The position numbers and the translations under genes are program-made. Positions 24,431 to 35,486 of a stretch of 64,000 nucleotides of DNA are shown here, in pieces. Under the pieces are notes generated by a model that saw nothing but the letters and a program-made list of their open reading frames with translations, was not told the origin of the DNA and searched no databases. This stretch comes from Megalobrama amblycephala. Taxonomy: Eukaryota > Chordata > Actinopteri > Cypriniformes > Xenocyprididae. Position 1 is the stretch's first letter. The number at the start of each line of letters is the position of its first letter. The DNA lies in assembly GCF_018812025.1 (NCBI RefSeq), contig NC_063051.1:6201896-6265895 (forward strand). Direction: 5' to 3'.

Positions 24431-25403
24431 TAAAGGTGCCCTAGATTCAAAAATTGAATTTACCTCGGCATAGTTAAATAACAAGAGTTCAGTACATGGA
24501 AAAGACATACAGTGAGTCTCAAACTCCATTGTTTCCTCCTTCTTATATAAATCTCATTTGTTTAAAAGACCTCTGAAGAACAGGCGAATCTCAACATAAC
24601 ACAGACTGTTACGTAACAGTCGGGATCATTAATATGTACGCCCCCAATATTTGCATATGCCAGCCCATGATCGAGGCATTACACAAGGGCAGCCAGTATT
24701 AACGTGTAGATCTGTGCACAGCTGAATCAACAGACTAAGTAAGCAAGCAAGAACAACAGCGAAAAACGGCAGATGGAGCAATAATAACTGACATGATTCA
24801 TGATAACATAATATTTTTAGTGATATTTGTAAATTGTCTTTCTAAATGTTTCATTAGCATGTTGCTAATGTACTGTTAAATGTGGTTAAAGTTACCATCG
24901 TTCATTACTGTATTCACGGAGACGAGAGCCGTCGCTATTTTCATTTTTAAACACTTGCAGTCTGTATAATGCATAAACACAACTTCATTCTTTATAAATC
25001 TCTCCAACAGTGTAGCATTAGCCGTTAGCCACGGAGCATAGCCTCAAACTCATTCAGAATCAATGTAAACATCAAAATAAACACTGTACTTACGTGATTA
25101 GACATGCTGCATGACGAACACTTTGTAAAGATCCATTTTGAGGGTTATATTAGCTGCTGTTATATGAACTTTTTTTTTTATGTTGTTCAAGGCAAGCGCG
25201 AGCTCTTGGGGCGTGGAGCAGGAGATTTAAAGGGCCACACATCCTGAATTGGCTCATTTCTAATTATGCCCCAAAATAGGCAGATAAAAAAATGAATAAA
25301 AAAAAATCTATGGGGTATTTTGAGCTGAAACTTCACAGACACATTCAGGGGACACCTTAGACTTATATTACATCTTTTAAAAAAAAGTTCTAGGGCACCT
25401 TTA
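24431..25403. mobile_element. 0.97-kb DNA transposon, TAAAGGTGCCCTAG ... CTAGGGCACCTTTA
   Basis: The left end TTAAAGGTGCCCTAG and right end CTAGGGCACCTTTAA are perfect terminal inverted repeats of about 15 bp. The interior lacks a transposase frame. The phrases CATAGTTAAATAACAAGAG-type and CAGACACATTCAGGGGACAC recur in inverted order in the 0.32-kb copy at 61055-61378, so both belong to one non-autonomous family present at two lengths. Confidence 0.92.
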
Positions 25404-25611
25404 AAATGCTCAGTCATATGATTTTTTACAAAACATTGTCATGGCAATTCATAAGTATATTTTACATTTTGGCAAATTGGTGGTTAATTAATATGATTTT
25501 GTACAATGTCATTCATATGTTTTCATAAAATCTGCGTACACCCCACTGATGATGAGGTTAGGGGTGGACTTTCATACTTACGTTTTTCCTAAATTTGTAT
25601 GTTTCCATAGT

Positions 25612-26230
25612 GTTAGGGAGAGTTTTTTTTTAAAAGTAATGCATTATAATATTACATTACTCCCTAAAAAAGTAACTAAGTGCACTACTTAGATGCATTA
25701 TATGGAAAGTAATGCGTTACATTACTTTTGCGTTACTTTTTCTCATCTGGGCTGGGCTGTTTGTATGTTTCTTCTTTTTTTTTTTGGCAAAACTATGTTG
25801 GCAGCTCAAACAAACAAACAGCTGTACTGCAATTCTGGATCAACGAAGAATAGGACCATTGGATCAGCAGCAAAGCCATTGCTTAATAAAGTGAATTAAA
25901 TACATAAAGTATATTTCTAATATTTAACAATAATTTATAAATAAATAGTTTAAATTTCACTGTTTTTATTCATTTTAAGGAATACAGAATCTATTTTGTG
26001 CAAGTGAGTAGTCTAGAATCATGTTTACACAGTGCACACAAAGCTTATCCTCGATTTCTTTCAACATGGGGAAAAAAAGAGGTGTCAGTCAATAAATAAA
26101 TAGGAAAACAAAATAACTTGTGTTCCTTATTTGAAAAAGTAACTCAGATATTTTGTTGTAAATATAAAAGTAAAGAGTTACTTTACTGGTTACTTGGGAA
26201 AAGTAATCTGGTCTCACGTTACTACCTCTG
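25612..26230. mobile_element. DNA transposon copy with GTAATGCGTTACATTACTTT ends
   Basis: The left part shows AAAGTAATGCATTATAATAT, then AAGTAATGCGTTACATTACT and TTTCTCATCTGGGCTGGGC, a well-known cyprinid repeat start. The right part (about 26140-26225) carries the mirrored AAAGTAACTCAG, AGAGTTACTTTACTGGTTAC and AAAGTAATCTGG. There is no coding capacity beyond short low-complexity frames. Confidence 0.6.
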
Positions 26231-26399
26231 TGAATCTGTATGTTTCCAGACAAATTCATACGGAATCGCCACCTTGTAAAATTGTTAACATTTTCGTAAT
26301 GCGAACAGGTTTTACCTGGTGGACAATAAAATGAAAAACTATCCCATCGACGTATATTAAGGGAAGGACACAAGCCACTTTTAGGTAGCAGGGGCCTCA

Positions 26400-26857
26400 T
26401 TTACTGTATAAAATGTTGCGTAGAAACGCATTTGATCTTACGATCAATTCACAAATGTGTACGTCTGATTAAGAGAACGAATGTACGCACAAAAAACGTG
26501 TGTACACCTCACTTTCAGATGTGAAATTTATAAATTGCAAATGATCAGCTGAATGGTTTTAGATTTAGATCTTTTAAACATCGCCTAATTAATGTAATTA
26601 ACATATAAAAGAACACCAGTCAACGTCCACATCCTTTACTTGAGTACAGAGTGGCATTACTTAGATTTCCAAATATTACACTGACTCTCTGGCGTGACTT
26701 CATCTGAATAATAATAAAACTATGTATTTTTAGAGCTGCTTTACAGCGGATTTGAATTCTGTTTACATCACTGAATCCTGTTTATCACTGTAAAGCTGCT
26801 TTGAAACAATCTGTATTTTATAAAGTGCTATATAAAGGTGAATTGACTTGACATGGG
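26400..26857. repeat. Interspersed repeats, including a LINE-tail-like end
   Basis: 26400-26520 (AAAATGTTGCGTAGAAACGC) and 26705-26857 both look like common fish repeats. The second ends AAGTGCTATATAAAGGTGAA followed by TTGACTTGAC, the form of a non-LTR retrotransposon 3' tail. Family not assigned. Confidence 0.4.
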
Positions 26858-26859
26858 CC

Positions 26860-27642
26860 AGTAAGTAAAGCCCTAGCAACCACCCAGAACACCGTAGCAA
26901 CCACTCAACACCTTAGCAACTGCATAGCAAAGCCCTGCATAACTCTGTATTCTTCAGAAAATGTAAAAATCAAATTTAATCATGCAAATGTGCTTTTCAC
27001 ATGTTTCTCATAGTGTTCAGTGCCAGGTTAGAATTTTTTCTTTTTTCTCCATTATGCACTTACTCAGTTAATGTGATTTTGTGTGCTATTATGGCCAGTG
27101 ATTTAGGCCTCCTGCAAAATGGCTGTTCATTGCACCAGATTTCAGGCAGCATAATAGAAAGCAATGCAGTTAGAATCAAAATGCAAAATGAGGCTCATTG
27201 GCCAATCAAATTTACACTCATAATATATTTTACTCTGAGAACAGCTCCTAGATGCTATACAATGTGGGATACGCTCAAAATATACAATAGTGTATGTTCA
27301 ATATTCAAATTTATTACTATATTAAATATAGCACAATAAAGCACCATATAATGTATATAGTGTATAGTACTGTATAGTAAATGGTACAAGACATATTTGA
27401 AATAATTACAAAGTTCTGTAATGAAACTCTAAATGGCACAGGCTGATGATATTGACATTATTAACTATGGCACAAGCTGATTGGTTCCTGTTGCATCTGC
27501 AGCCAATGAGCTTGCTGCTCAACGTTTAAATAGCTGGTCAGCCTTCACTATATAACAGTTTGCAGCACACTTTCAGAGTTCATCTAAAATTCTCCACCTT
27601 CCCCAGCTCCACCTGTATAGATCTGCTATACGGGTAATTTTA
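26860..27642. other. Intergenic DNA with short TAGCAACCAC repeats
   Basis: Near 26875-26935 the phrases CTAGCAACCACCCAGAACAC, GTAGCAACCACTCAACACC and TTAGCAACTGCATAGCAA form a small degenerate tandem repeat. The rest is AT-rich with no recognised exon. A TATATAA-like motif occurs near 27550 without supporting gene structure. Confidence 0.4.
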
Positions 27643-27750
27643 CATATCGTTAGCCTCATAGCATAATTGCCCAGATCATATTTCAAAGGCAGGTATCACA
27701 ATTTGGCCAAAAAATGACTTAGGCCATTATGCTATGAGGCTAACGATATG
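27643..27750. repeat. Small foldback element with 25-bp perfect arms
   Basis: Bases 27643-27667 and 27726-27750 are exact reverse complements, starting CATATCGTTAGCCTCATAGC, with a 58-base loop. The size and shape fit a short MITE. Confidence 0.9.
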
Positions 27751-29282
27751 CTATTTGTGCAGCAGCATATGTCTTACATGCTCACAGCAGCATATTGGTG
27801 TATGTATTCACAGTAGCAAGTTCCTGTACTTGCAATAAATAAGCAACTATGAAAAAGTTTGACAGCAAGGAGGAAACATAATATATAGTTTAAAAACACC
27901 TGTTTTACCTAACCTGCTCTTATCCTATCATTCTTTCAAATAAATATCACTTTGTTCACCTTCACTTATTTTAAAGTGGTATGTCAAGGTACTTTTTGAT
28001 TTTCATTCTACATGTCAGAATGCATATGTAGCTGAATATACAGAGTAAATTAAAAATCACAGTTAATATGCAGGCACATGCGCTGATGGATGTCTGAGTG
28101 TATGTAAATTATGCAGGTGCTGAATATAATCAATAGTTTTCTAATGATCCAAGTGCAGCTGATTTTATGCAGATATAAGGGCTTCTGTCTGTGGGAAAAA
28201 CTGTTTGCGACTGTTTTTTTGTTTTTTCTCCCTGTGATGGTTTTGAAATACATATTGGAAGGTATAGTGACTGAAAGATGTGGTGCTTACAACGTGACGG
28301 GTCACTGATGACCTTGCCAACCTGTAAAGACCTGGACGGAGGGCATAACGCTTTGAAGTAGAGCTGTATCAAAATCAATTTGGACAAAATCATTGCTGGA
28401 AATGTACTGTGAACCATCAAGGCTTGCAGCAGTTTGATCTTTGAAAATCACTACCTCAGAAAACCGTTGTGCCTTTCTTTTCTTGTATGTGTTTGCTATT
28501 TGAGGTCCCAGGTAATTATGGTTATCAGGAACCTAAAGGACACAGTAGATTACAGTCACACAGGTGTAATTATCTTGTCCTGTCTATTTTCTTGTCATCT
28601 GTGCAGTGGATAAAGCATGGCATGTGTACTCAGCATTACATTGATTAGTATTCAGTCTCTAAAGCAATAAACATCTCTCCAACACCGGAATATACAACAC
28701 TTCCTTCATTCCCTGCCTCTGCAATTTTCATTGTGAGCATTTAAAGCCCAAACTGCTCAATTTGACAAATATTCAGTAGCTGTGGGGATAAATGAGGGAT
28801 AAATGTTCAGAATGGTTCACACAACTGTGGCACTGTTGCAGAATCAACCTCTTTATCTACAGGAAAAATCTTTTTCCCCTGAAATGTGTGGTTTCCCAAA
28901 CTGCTGTCCCCTAAGGCAAATCCTGATTGCAGTACATGCATGCGTTTTTTTTGTGCATGAAAATTTAGACAAATGATGCGTATAAATCTTGGTGTTAACC
29001 AGTAATGTAAACAAACTGATTTTTCTCATCAGTTTGATGAGAAAACCCTGTGAAAATTTCTCGACTGTTCTTCTAAGCATTACTAATCCAAAATGATGTA
29101 GCACAATGTCAAGTTTTAGACAATCTTTATGTGAAGGTCAAGTTAGAAGGATTTGAATGTTTGGATTTTCCTTTCAGTAATTCTGTTAATTCTACTCAGC
29201 TCAGGCATAAATTTATTTTCAGTTAGAGGTGAAAATGTCAAGTAGGATCAAGGATTGGTAGCACATAATTCACTGAGACACA
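27751..29282. other. Intergenic DNA, no gene seen
   Basis: No recognised exon or repeat terminus in about 1.5 kb. Confidence 0.4.
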
Positions 29283-29456
29283 TTTTTAATTGTTAATTAA
29301 TCGCTCACCAAGGCTGCATTTGTTTGATAAAAAATGCAGTAAAATAGAAATAGTGTGAAATATTATTATGATTTAAAATAACCGTTTTCTATTTTAATAT
29401 ATTTTAAAATGTAATTTATTCCTGTGAAGAAAAGCTGAATTTTCAGCATCATTAAA
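29283..29456. mobile_element. Fragment of the GCTGAATTTTCAGCATC repeat family
   Basis: Shows GCTCACCAAGGCTGCATTTG, TGTGAAATATTATTATGATT and GCTGAATTTTCAGCATCATT in family order. It is cut short immediately afterwards, where the next element lies. Confidence 0.75.
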
Positions 29457-29542
29457 AAAAAGAATGTGTACAAAAGAATGTGTTTTTCTATTCCAATGCA
29501 CTACTTTCTCGTTTTTCTATGTAAACACGTGCTTGACGGACG

Positions 29543-31650
29543 TACATAACCGTTATATGGAAGGCCAAAAGGTTCAAAAACACGTGAAATTAAACACATC
29601 AACAACACGTGAAATACGCGCAAACAACACGTATTTAACACGTATTTCACCAGGGTTGCCAACTTTGGGACTTTGGCTGGAGTGAGACTTTGTAAAAATT
29701 TCAGTTTGCGCATGTGCGTGGAGAAAATGTTTGGTAACCCTAATTTTAAAAATCAATGTCAGTCCATGTTTACTTAGTATCATTGGGGTGAAATAATTTA
29801 TTTTATTTTTTGTCAGTTTTGTTACCTGACAGGGGCGGAGCCAGACATTGTAAACATTCGGGGCTTAGCCCAAATCTATATTTGTCCAAAGACATTTCAA
29901 TTTTCTATTAATAGCTTTACTGACTTGAAAGGAGCTTTTGTTGTTGTATTCTTGTTCAGAAAATGTAGCCTACATTATTTGACACTGTAATTTGTAAAAC
30001 TTTGTTGGATGTACCTCCGCTAGGGGGGTCAGGGGGCATGCCCCCCCCGGAAGAAAATTTTGTACATTTTAAGGTTAAATGCATCAATCTGGTGCACTCT
30101 GGAAACTCAAAATTAAGAGCTTCAACCCATGTACAGTGTGCAAATTGAACAAAGAAACAGCATTGACTTGTACCTGGGCATTAAAAAGGGTTCAAACATT
30201 TTTTTTTACAATACTTTTTTTTTTTACAATACCAGCTGATCGCGTGCGCAAATGCGCTCACTTCTCTTTAAAACACGCAGCACAGACAGACTGTATATAT
30301 ACTTAATCACTGTCTTTTGCTGTTTTATAAAGGCACAAAGCCATATCACAGTTTCGATTTTAGTTCGTTGGCAAACGTATGTTTTAAATTTTCAGTTCAT
30401 TATGAACCTTTGGCGGCAGCAGAGGGTCATTAATGGAAAACACTGAATGAATGTATAGCTGATAAATGTTCTAAAGTTGTCATATCGGTTGTTATATAAC
30501 AAAACGTATATAACGTACTCGGTTACTTACGTAACCTCGGTTCCCTGAGAGATAAGGGAACGAGTATTGCGTTGCAAACGCTATGAGAAAACTCCTTTTC
30601 TCGAGAAAATAACGGCCATGGTGTGTAAAGCAGAAGCAGCCTGGCCAGCGGCGGAGTGTGCACGATCCGGGAGTGCTGAAGACGTTCTGCGCGGCTTTGA
30701 TGGGTGCGCGGCCACAAATGGGCGGCGACCGCTTCTTCCAGTGGCAGGAGCTTCACATATCCTTTTTCCTCAGCGCCCTCAACAAATAGAGCGTTAACTG
30801 TACGTACACACACTTGAGCTACAAAGAAGCTCTGGCCGCTTTGTCAAAGACGCTTGTCAAAAAGTACGGGGAAGCTTGACGCTTTGGCCGCTCTGAATAT
30901 TGAGTGCACGCACGCGGCCGGGGCTCTCTCTCTCTCTCTGCTCGTGCGCGCTGAAAATTTCATATTTTGGTATGAACATTAACCCGCCAGTGTGGCGGAT
31001 AGCCTTTTGAGATTTGCTCGCCAAACGGAAAATCTACCCGCATTTGGCGCTTGGCGGGTGTTAATTTCGGACCCTACATGAGACTATTTTTATTGAGCAA
31101 TTTCACTAGCCCACATCATAATGCACGTCAGACAATATTTGCAACTATAGTTGAAGTCTGTAACTTAGTCTCGGCACACAGACTGATCAGGCAAGGCTAC
31201 GTCTGTGACAAGGCTCACCATTTTATTATTTGCTTACCTTGATTGTCTTCCAAACTTTCACACGTGCCGACTCCGACTCCGACCCTATGTTCCGAACTCT
31301 CTGAACTTCTCACACGCAACTGACGTATCAGGTGCAAGGTTTTCAGCCAATCAACGATCAGAGAATACTGCAGTGAGAACGTTGTAGGGAGATGTAACAG
31401 CTGTGGGCCTTAAACTCCTCTCCTGTCATTAAAACGCTGTGATCTAGTCATCAACAGAAAGTAACGGATTGAGAGGGGAGAAAAATGGATTTTGGCGTGA
31501 CATTTCTTGCGTGTGCGTGAGAGCGTGAGATTGATGCTGAAAGCGTGAGTGTCACGCCAGATGCGTGAGAGTTGGCAACCCTGTTTCACGCATTGTTGAT
31601 GTGTTAAATTTCACGTGTTTTTGAACCTTTTGGCCTTTCATATCGTCTTT
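29543..31650. mobile_element. 2.1-kb DNA transposon with ~46-bp terminal inverted repeats, composite inside
   Basis: The left end near 29558-29605 (GAAGGCCAAAAGGTTCAAAA, then ACACGTGAAATTAAACACAT) is mirrored at 31592-31640 with two or three mismatches. A second pair further in (CAGGGTTGCCAACTTTGG at about 29651, GAGTTGGCAACCCTG at about 31568) extends the arms to about 120 bp. The interior contains unrelated blocks: GGGGCGGAGCCAGACATTG at about 29833, a CCCCCCCC run at about 30043, and a GC-rich CGTAACCTCGGTTCCCTGAG block at 30530-30800. No transposase is recognised. Confidence 0.8.
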
Positions 31651-31860
31651 TGCAGCACCTCGCACATAAGCGCTGCGTTTTAAGACGCCGTGTCAAGTAA
31701 TGAAATGAATGAAAGAATTTCAAGTTTTACACGCAGCACCACTCATCAATGTCAGTTCCAAAACAGTGGACCAATCAGAAGAACTCGGAGGCGGGGCAAG
31801 CGTTGCGAGCTTCTGTTTACAGTAGCAAGTTGGCATGACAACTGTTTTATTTGACGCAAC
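31651..31860 (+). promoter_or_regulatory. Promoter-like segment: CCAAT box, GC box, YY1-type start context
   Basis: Within about 100 bases are a CCAAT box in the form ACCAATCAGA (about 31770), a GC box GGAGGCGGGGC (about 31787) and, at 31857-31867, CAACATGGCGGCGG. The last is the core-plus-ATG arrangement typical of YY1-type vertebrate promoters. A 75-codon frame beginning at that ATG (31861) encodes a hydrophobic segment and then runs into a transposon fragment at about 32041. This may be a decayed promoter and first exon, or part of a mobile element. Confidence 0.3.
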
Positions 31861-32040
31861 ATGGCGGCGGAGGCGCTCATTATTATCTTATTTTCCATGT
31901 CAAAACTCATATCTATCAATTCTGCTGTTTGCCTATTTCTATTATTTCTGTTATTGTCGTTATTGCATCACGTCTCAAAAGCGCGTCTCGAGACCCTCGC
32001 GTTCTGTGCCGCGCTTTTTTTAAAACCATGCCGAATGGCC

Positions 32041-32306
32041 CCTTACTCCAGTCTTCAGCGTCACATGATCCTTCAGAAATCATTCTAATGTGCTCAAGAA
32101 AATGTCTTATTATTATGAATGTTGAATACAGTTGTGCTGCTTCATATTTTTGTGGAAACCGTTTCTCTCTCTCTGATGAATAGAAAGTTTTCAAATTATT
32201 TTGTAACATCTTTGTAACATTAGAAATGTCTTTACTGACACTTTACTGAATAAAAGAAAAAAAAAATAATAATTTTACCCACCCCACACTTTTGATTGGT
32301 AGTGTT
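32041..32306. mobile_element. Fragment of the GCTGAATTTTCAGCATC repeat family
   Basis: Starts at TTACTCCAGTCTTCAGCGTC and runs through GTTGTGCTGCTTCATATTTT and GACACTTTACTGAATAAAAG to CACTTTTGATTGGTAGTG near 32305, the usual outer end of the family. It is truncated on the left. Confidence 0.75.
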
Positions 32307-32580
32307 TTATAAAGCTATTTTGTTCATATCTTGCAAATTGTAGATTTTGAATAGAAAATTCCAGTTGACCTTGAGCTTGAAGATGAAATGTTCACACAAC
32401 CAAACAATGCAAACCACAGCTATCACCTAGTGAAGGTTTTCACAGGTAATGTGTACACAAGATAACATTCTTTCATAGATGGCATACCAGCACTGCTGCA
32501 GATTTGTTGTCATTTTGGCATAATTGGGGAGCAGTTCTCCCAAAACACAGTGTGTTTGAATACAACAGTTAAACAGTGTT

Positions 32581-33374
32581 AAAGGGTTAGCTCCCCCAAA
32601 AATGTAATTAATTCTGTCATTAATTACTCACCCTCATGTCGTTCCAAACCTGTAAGACCTTCGTTCATCTTTGGAATGCAAATTAAGATATTTTTGATGA
32701 AATTCAAGAGGTATATGACTCGTCCATAGACAGCAATATAATCAACACTTTCAAGGTCCAGAAAGGTACTAAAGACATTGTTAAAACCGTCCATGTGACT
32801 ACAGTGGTTCAAACTTAATTTTATGAAGCTACAAGAATACATTTTGTGCACAAAAACAAAACAAAAATAACGACTTTATTCAACAATATCCTCTCCTCTG
32901 TGTCATTCTCATACGTTGTTTACGTCCAGCGCTTCCGGGTTCTACATCAGAACGGCGACTCATTATTGGCCGGCTCCTGCGTCAGCATAATACGCATGAG
33001 TCGGGCTGCTCATGCATGCTGCTTTGGCCAATACTGAGCCGGCATTCGGATGTAAACACGGAAGCCTTCACTGTACTTACTGCGGATAATGACAGGGAAG
33101 AGAAGAGTGTTGAATAAAGTCATTATTTTTGTTCTTGTCGCTTCATAACATTAAGTTTGAACCGCTGCAGTCACATCAACTGTTTTAACAATGTCTTTAG
33201 TACCTTTCTGGACCTTGAAAGTTTTGATAATATTCTGGACGAGTCATATACCTCTCAGATTTCATCAAAAATATCTTAATTTGTGTTCCGATGAATGAAC
33301 GACATGTGTGGAATGACGTGAGGGTGAGTAATTAATGACAGAATTTTAATTTTTGGGTGAACTAACCCTTTAAA
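32581..33374. mobile_element. 0.79-kb foldback DNA element with ~350-bp arms
   Basis: The left end TTAAAGGGTTAGCTCCCCC and right end GGTGAACTAACCCTTTAA are mirrored. Complementarity continues far inward: CTTTCAAGGTCCAGAAAGGT on the left against ACCTTTCTGGACCTTGAAAG on the right, and GACTTTATTCAACA against TGTTGAATAAAGTC. The two halves thus form one long imperfect hairpin. The centre holds GCCGGCTCCTGCGTCAGC and a mirrored GCTGCTTTGGCCAATACTGA-type block. A degraded relative lies at 63410-63665. Confidence 0.92.
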
Positions 33375-34719
33375 GCTCACTCTTGGCCAAAATAGAGTTG
33401 TTTTGAGTTCGCTAGCCGCCTATTGTAACTCTTTAGTCAACCATTATTATCATGTTGGAAATTCATGCTGGTCTTTTCAGCAGGATACTTAGGATGACGG
33501 TGCAATCACAGGAAGTGCTAATCAGTGGTTTAATTACTTGTTCTCCTTGTTAAGGCTCATTGCAAGAGTGAGAACATAATTACTATTCATTCAGTGCAAC
33601 TCATATAATTCATTCAAATTTCCTGAGTTGGTTATGTACTGTATAACTGTTTTTGTAATGTCACTAACAAACAGGGCGAATTCCTGGGTGATTTCTACAA
33701 AGCATTCTCATATTGACAAAACCACATGGAGGTGAATCGGAGGGGGTTACATCCTCCATTTGTCAGGAAAGAAACTGTTTGGTAGTGAACTCTTTGAATT
33801 TTTTTTCCCTGCATGAAAACAATGTTCAACTTCCGAAACTTTGCTAAATAAGGAATTGATTTGATTTGAATATTATCAGCCTTGAAAAATAATTGGAGCA
33901 CAGTAGCACTGTTAGTTAAATATTTATTTCTAGCAGTAACCTTACCAGACATGTTTCTCGGGCCATTTTTCTCTCACTGTTTTAAATTCATCCGCCGTGG
34001 AGACCAAATAAGTGATTATTCTGAAATGTCATTAAAACCCAACTTGACTGTCAATCTTGGTTTGGGGTTGTCCACTAGGAATATTTTAATCAATATGTAT
34101 GACCGGTTATACATTTTAATCAGTGGCTGTGGCAAAATCTAACACAAGAAAACAGTGGAAAAAAGTGTCCTGAAACTCTTACTGTATCACAGTATGCATG
34201 TAAAATGGATTTAATTTACAACTGGCAGACTCCTTCTGTACCTGACAGGGCATTAAGTGCAGGGGCAGGATATTACCCCTGAAAGAAGCAAGCCATGCAG
34301 CACGTCAGGAGGAAAATGTTAGTGTTGGTCAGAAACAATGCAAATGAATAGTGCAGTGGAAAATGCAATGAAAGGACAGAACTGAACATGAGATACATGA
34401 AAAAGAAGCAGGGAATCCAAGGGATGAGATAAGCCTTTTTGAATTAACTGGTCATGTAGGTACACACCTGACCAGTCCTGGCTACAAAAAAAAGCTTTTG
34501 AATTTTTCCATCATTATTGCTCAGGAAAAAAGATACAGTTCAATTAACACTTTTCTGACAATGTGCCCTAAAAAGGCATGTTGCCAAATTGCCACATGTT
34601 TGCTGCTTCTTGTTTCTATAAATATCTTCATGGTAAAATACATTTGATATTGCAGCACAGCGCAATGGCACTCAGTGGTAGAAATGTGTAAGTGCAGGAC
34701 AAATCCACGGTGCACTCGC
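33375..34719. other. Upstream flank of oxtr, no gene seen
   Basis: AT-rich, repeat-poor DNA directly upstream of the receptor gene. No exon recognised. Isolated GGTCA half-sites occur but no full palindromic hormone-response element was found by eye. Confidence 0.4.
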
Positions 34720-34882
34720 ATATAACTGTGCTCTGCTTTAGGATTTGTGCAGACAGAGCTGCTGTATCCCATAGAACCCATAGGAGAAAGTAAACGCTGC
34801 AGTTTTGCAATACATCAGTAGCTAATACTTCCATTTCAAACCCAAGGCATACAGAATGGATCTCTCCCGAAATACATTTCAG
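34720..34882 (+). promoter_or_regulatory. Candidate oxtr promoter and untranslated first exon
   Basis: A TATAA sequence in the context CGCATATAACTGTG lies at 34721-34725. About 160 bases downstream is a good splice donor, CATTTCAG|GTAGGT, after base 34882. A matching acceptor, TTTATTTTGCAG|TG, ends at 35349. Splicing would join a short untranslated exon to the ATG-bearing exon, leaving 137 bases of 5' UTR before the ATG at 35487. OXTR genes in other vertebrates do have non-coding 5' exons. An alternative TATATAG at 35431-35437 could instead serve a promoter directly upstream of the coding exon. Confidence 0.3.
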
Positions 34883-35486
34883 GTAGGTTTTTTTAAACTG
34901 TAAATGCATATTTTAAATCTTTATATTAAAATATTAATGTATATTACAGCCAACTGGTATTGGTATTTCCTATTAAAATTCCAATTTAAAAGCTGTTAAT
35001 AATAAATATTGTTTATTCGATGCTCTGTGTTAAAGAAAACGCCGATTGGAAACCCCCCAAAGGAAGTCAAAACAAAAGGCCGTTGTTTTTTTTTTAACAT
35101 TATGTTTACATTATGTTGGCTATGTAAGTCTAAATGGGTGTATCGAACATTTCATTAACCACAAAAGTTAGTCAGTGCTCTCCTGACGGTGAAAAGTGTT
35201 TTGTTTAAAAGGTTTTCAAGATAGTTTACATAGCCAATAAGGACAATTTGGGTTGCGCAAGACGAATCTCAACAGATAGCGTCTTAAAAATTGATATTTA
35301 TCTTTAAAAAATATGATTTTAAACATCTTAATTAACGTTTATTTTGCAGTGAACTGGACCGAATTTTTATCATCGACAATACAGTGCTAATTGCACATCA
35401 TACCTGCATCCTTCAACACATGTGTAACGATATATAGCGCGTGAGAGCCGCTACAACAGCGCGCTCATCCGCGCATTTTACGCACA

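Noticed and set aside
25693..25899. Two overlapping 60-68-codon frames with a poly-F run
   Set aside because: Both lie in a DNA-transposon copy and reflect a T-run.
27540..27600. TATATAA-like motif as a gene promoter
   Set aside because: No open frame, splice donor or CG enrichment follows; the next recognisable feature is a small foldback element.
30567..30813. GC-rich frames of 76 and 96 codons on opposite strands as a gene
   Set aside because: Mutually overlapping, inside the 2.1-kb transposon, starting in a repeat-like phrase (CGTAACCTCGGTTCCCTGAG) and without any known domain.
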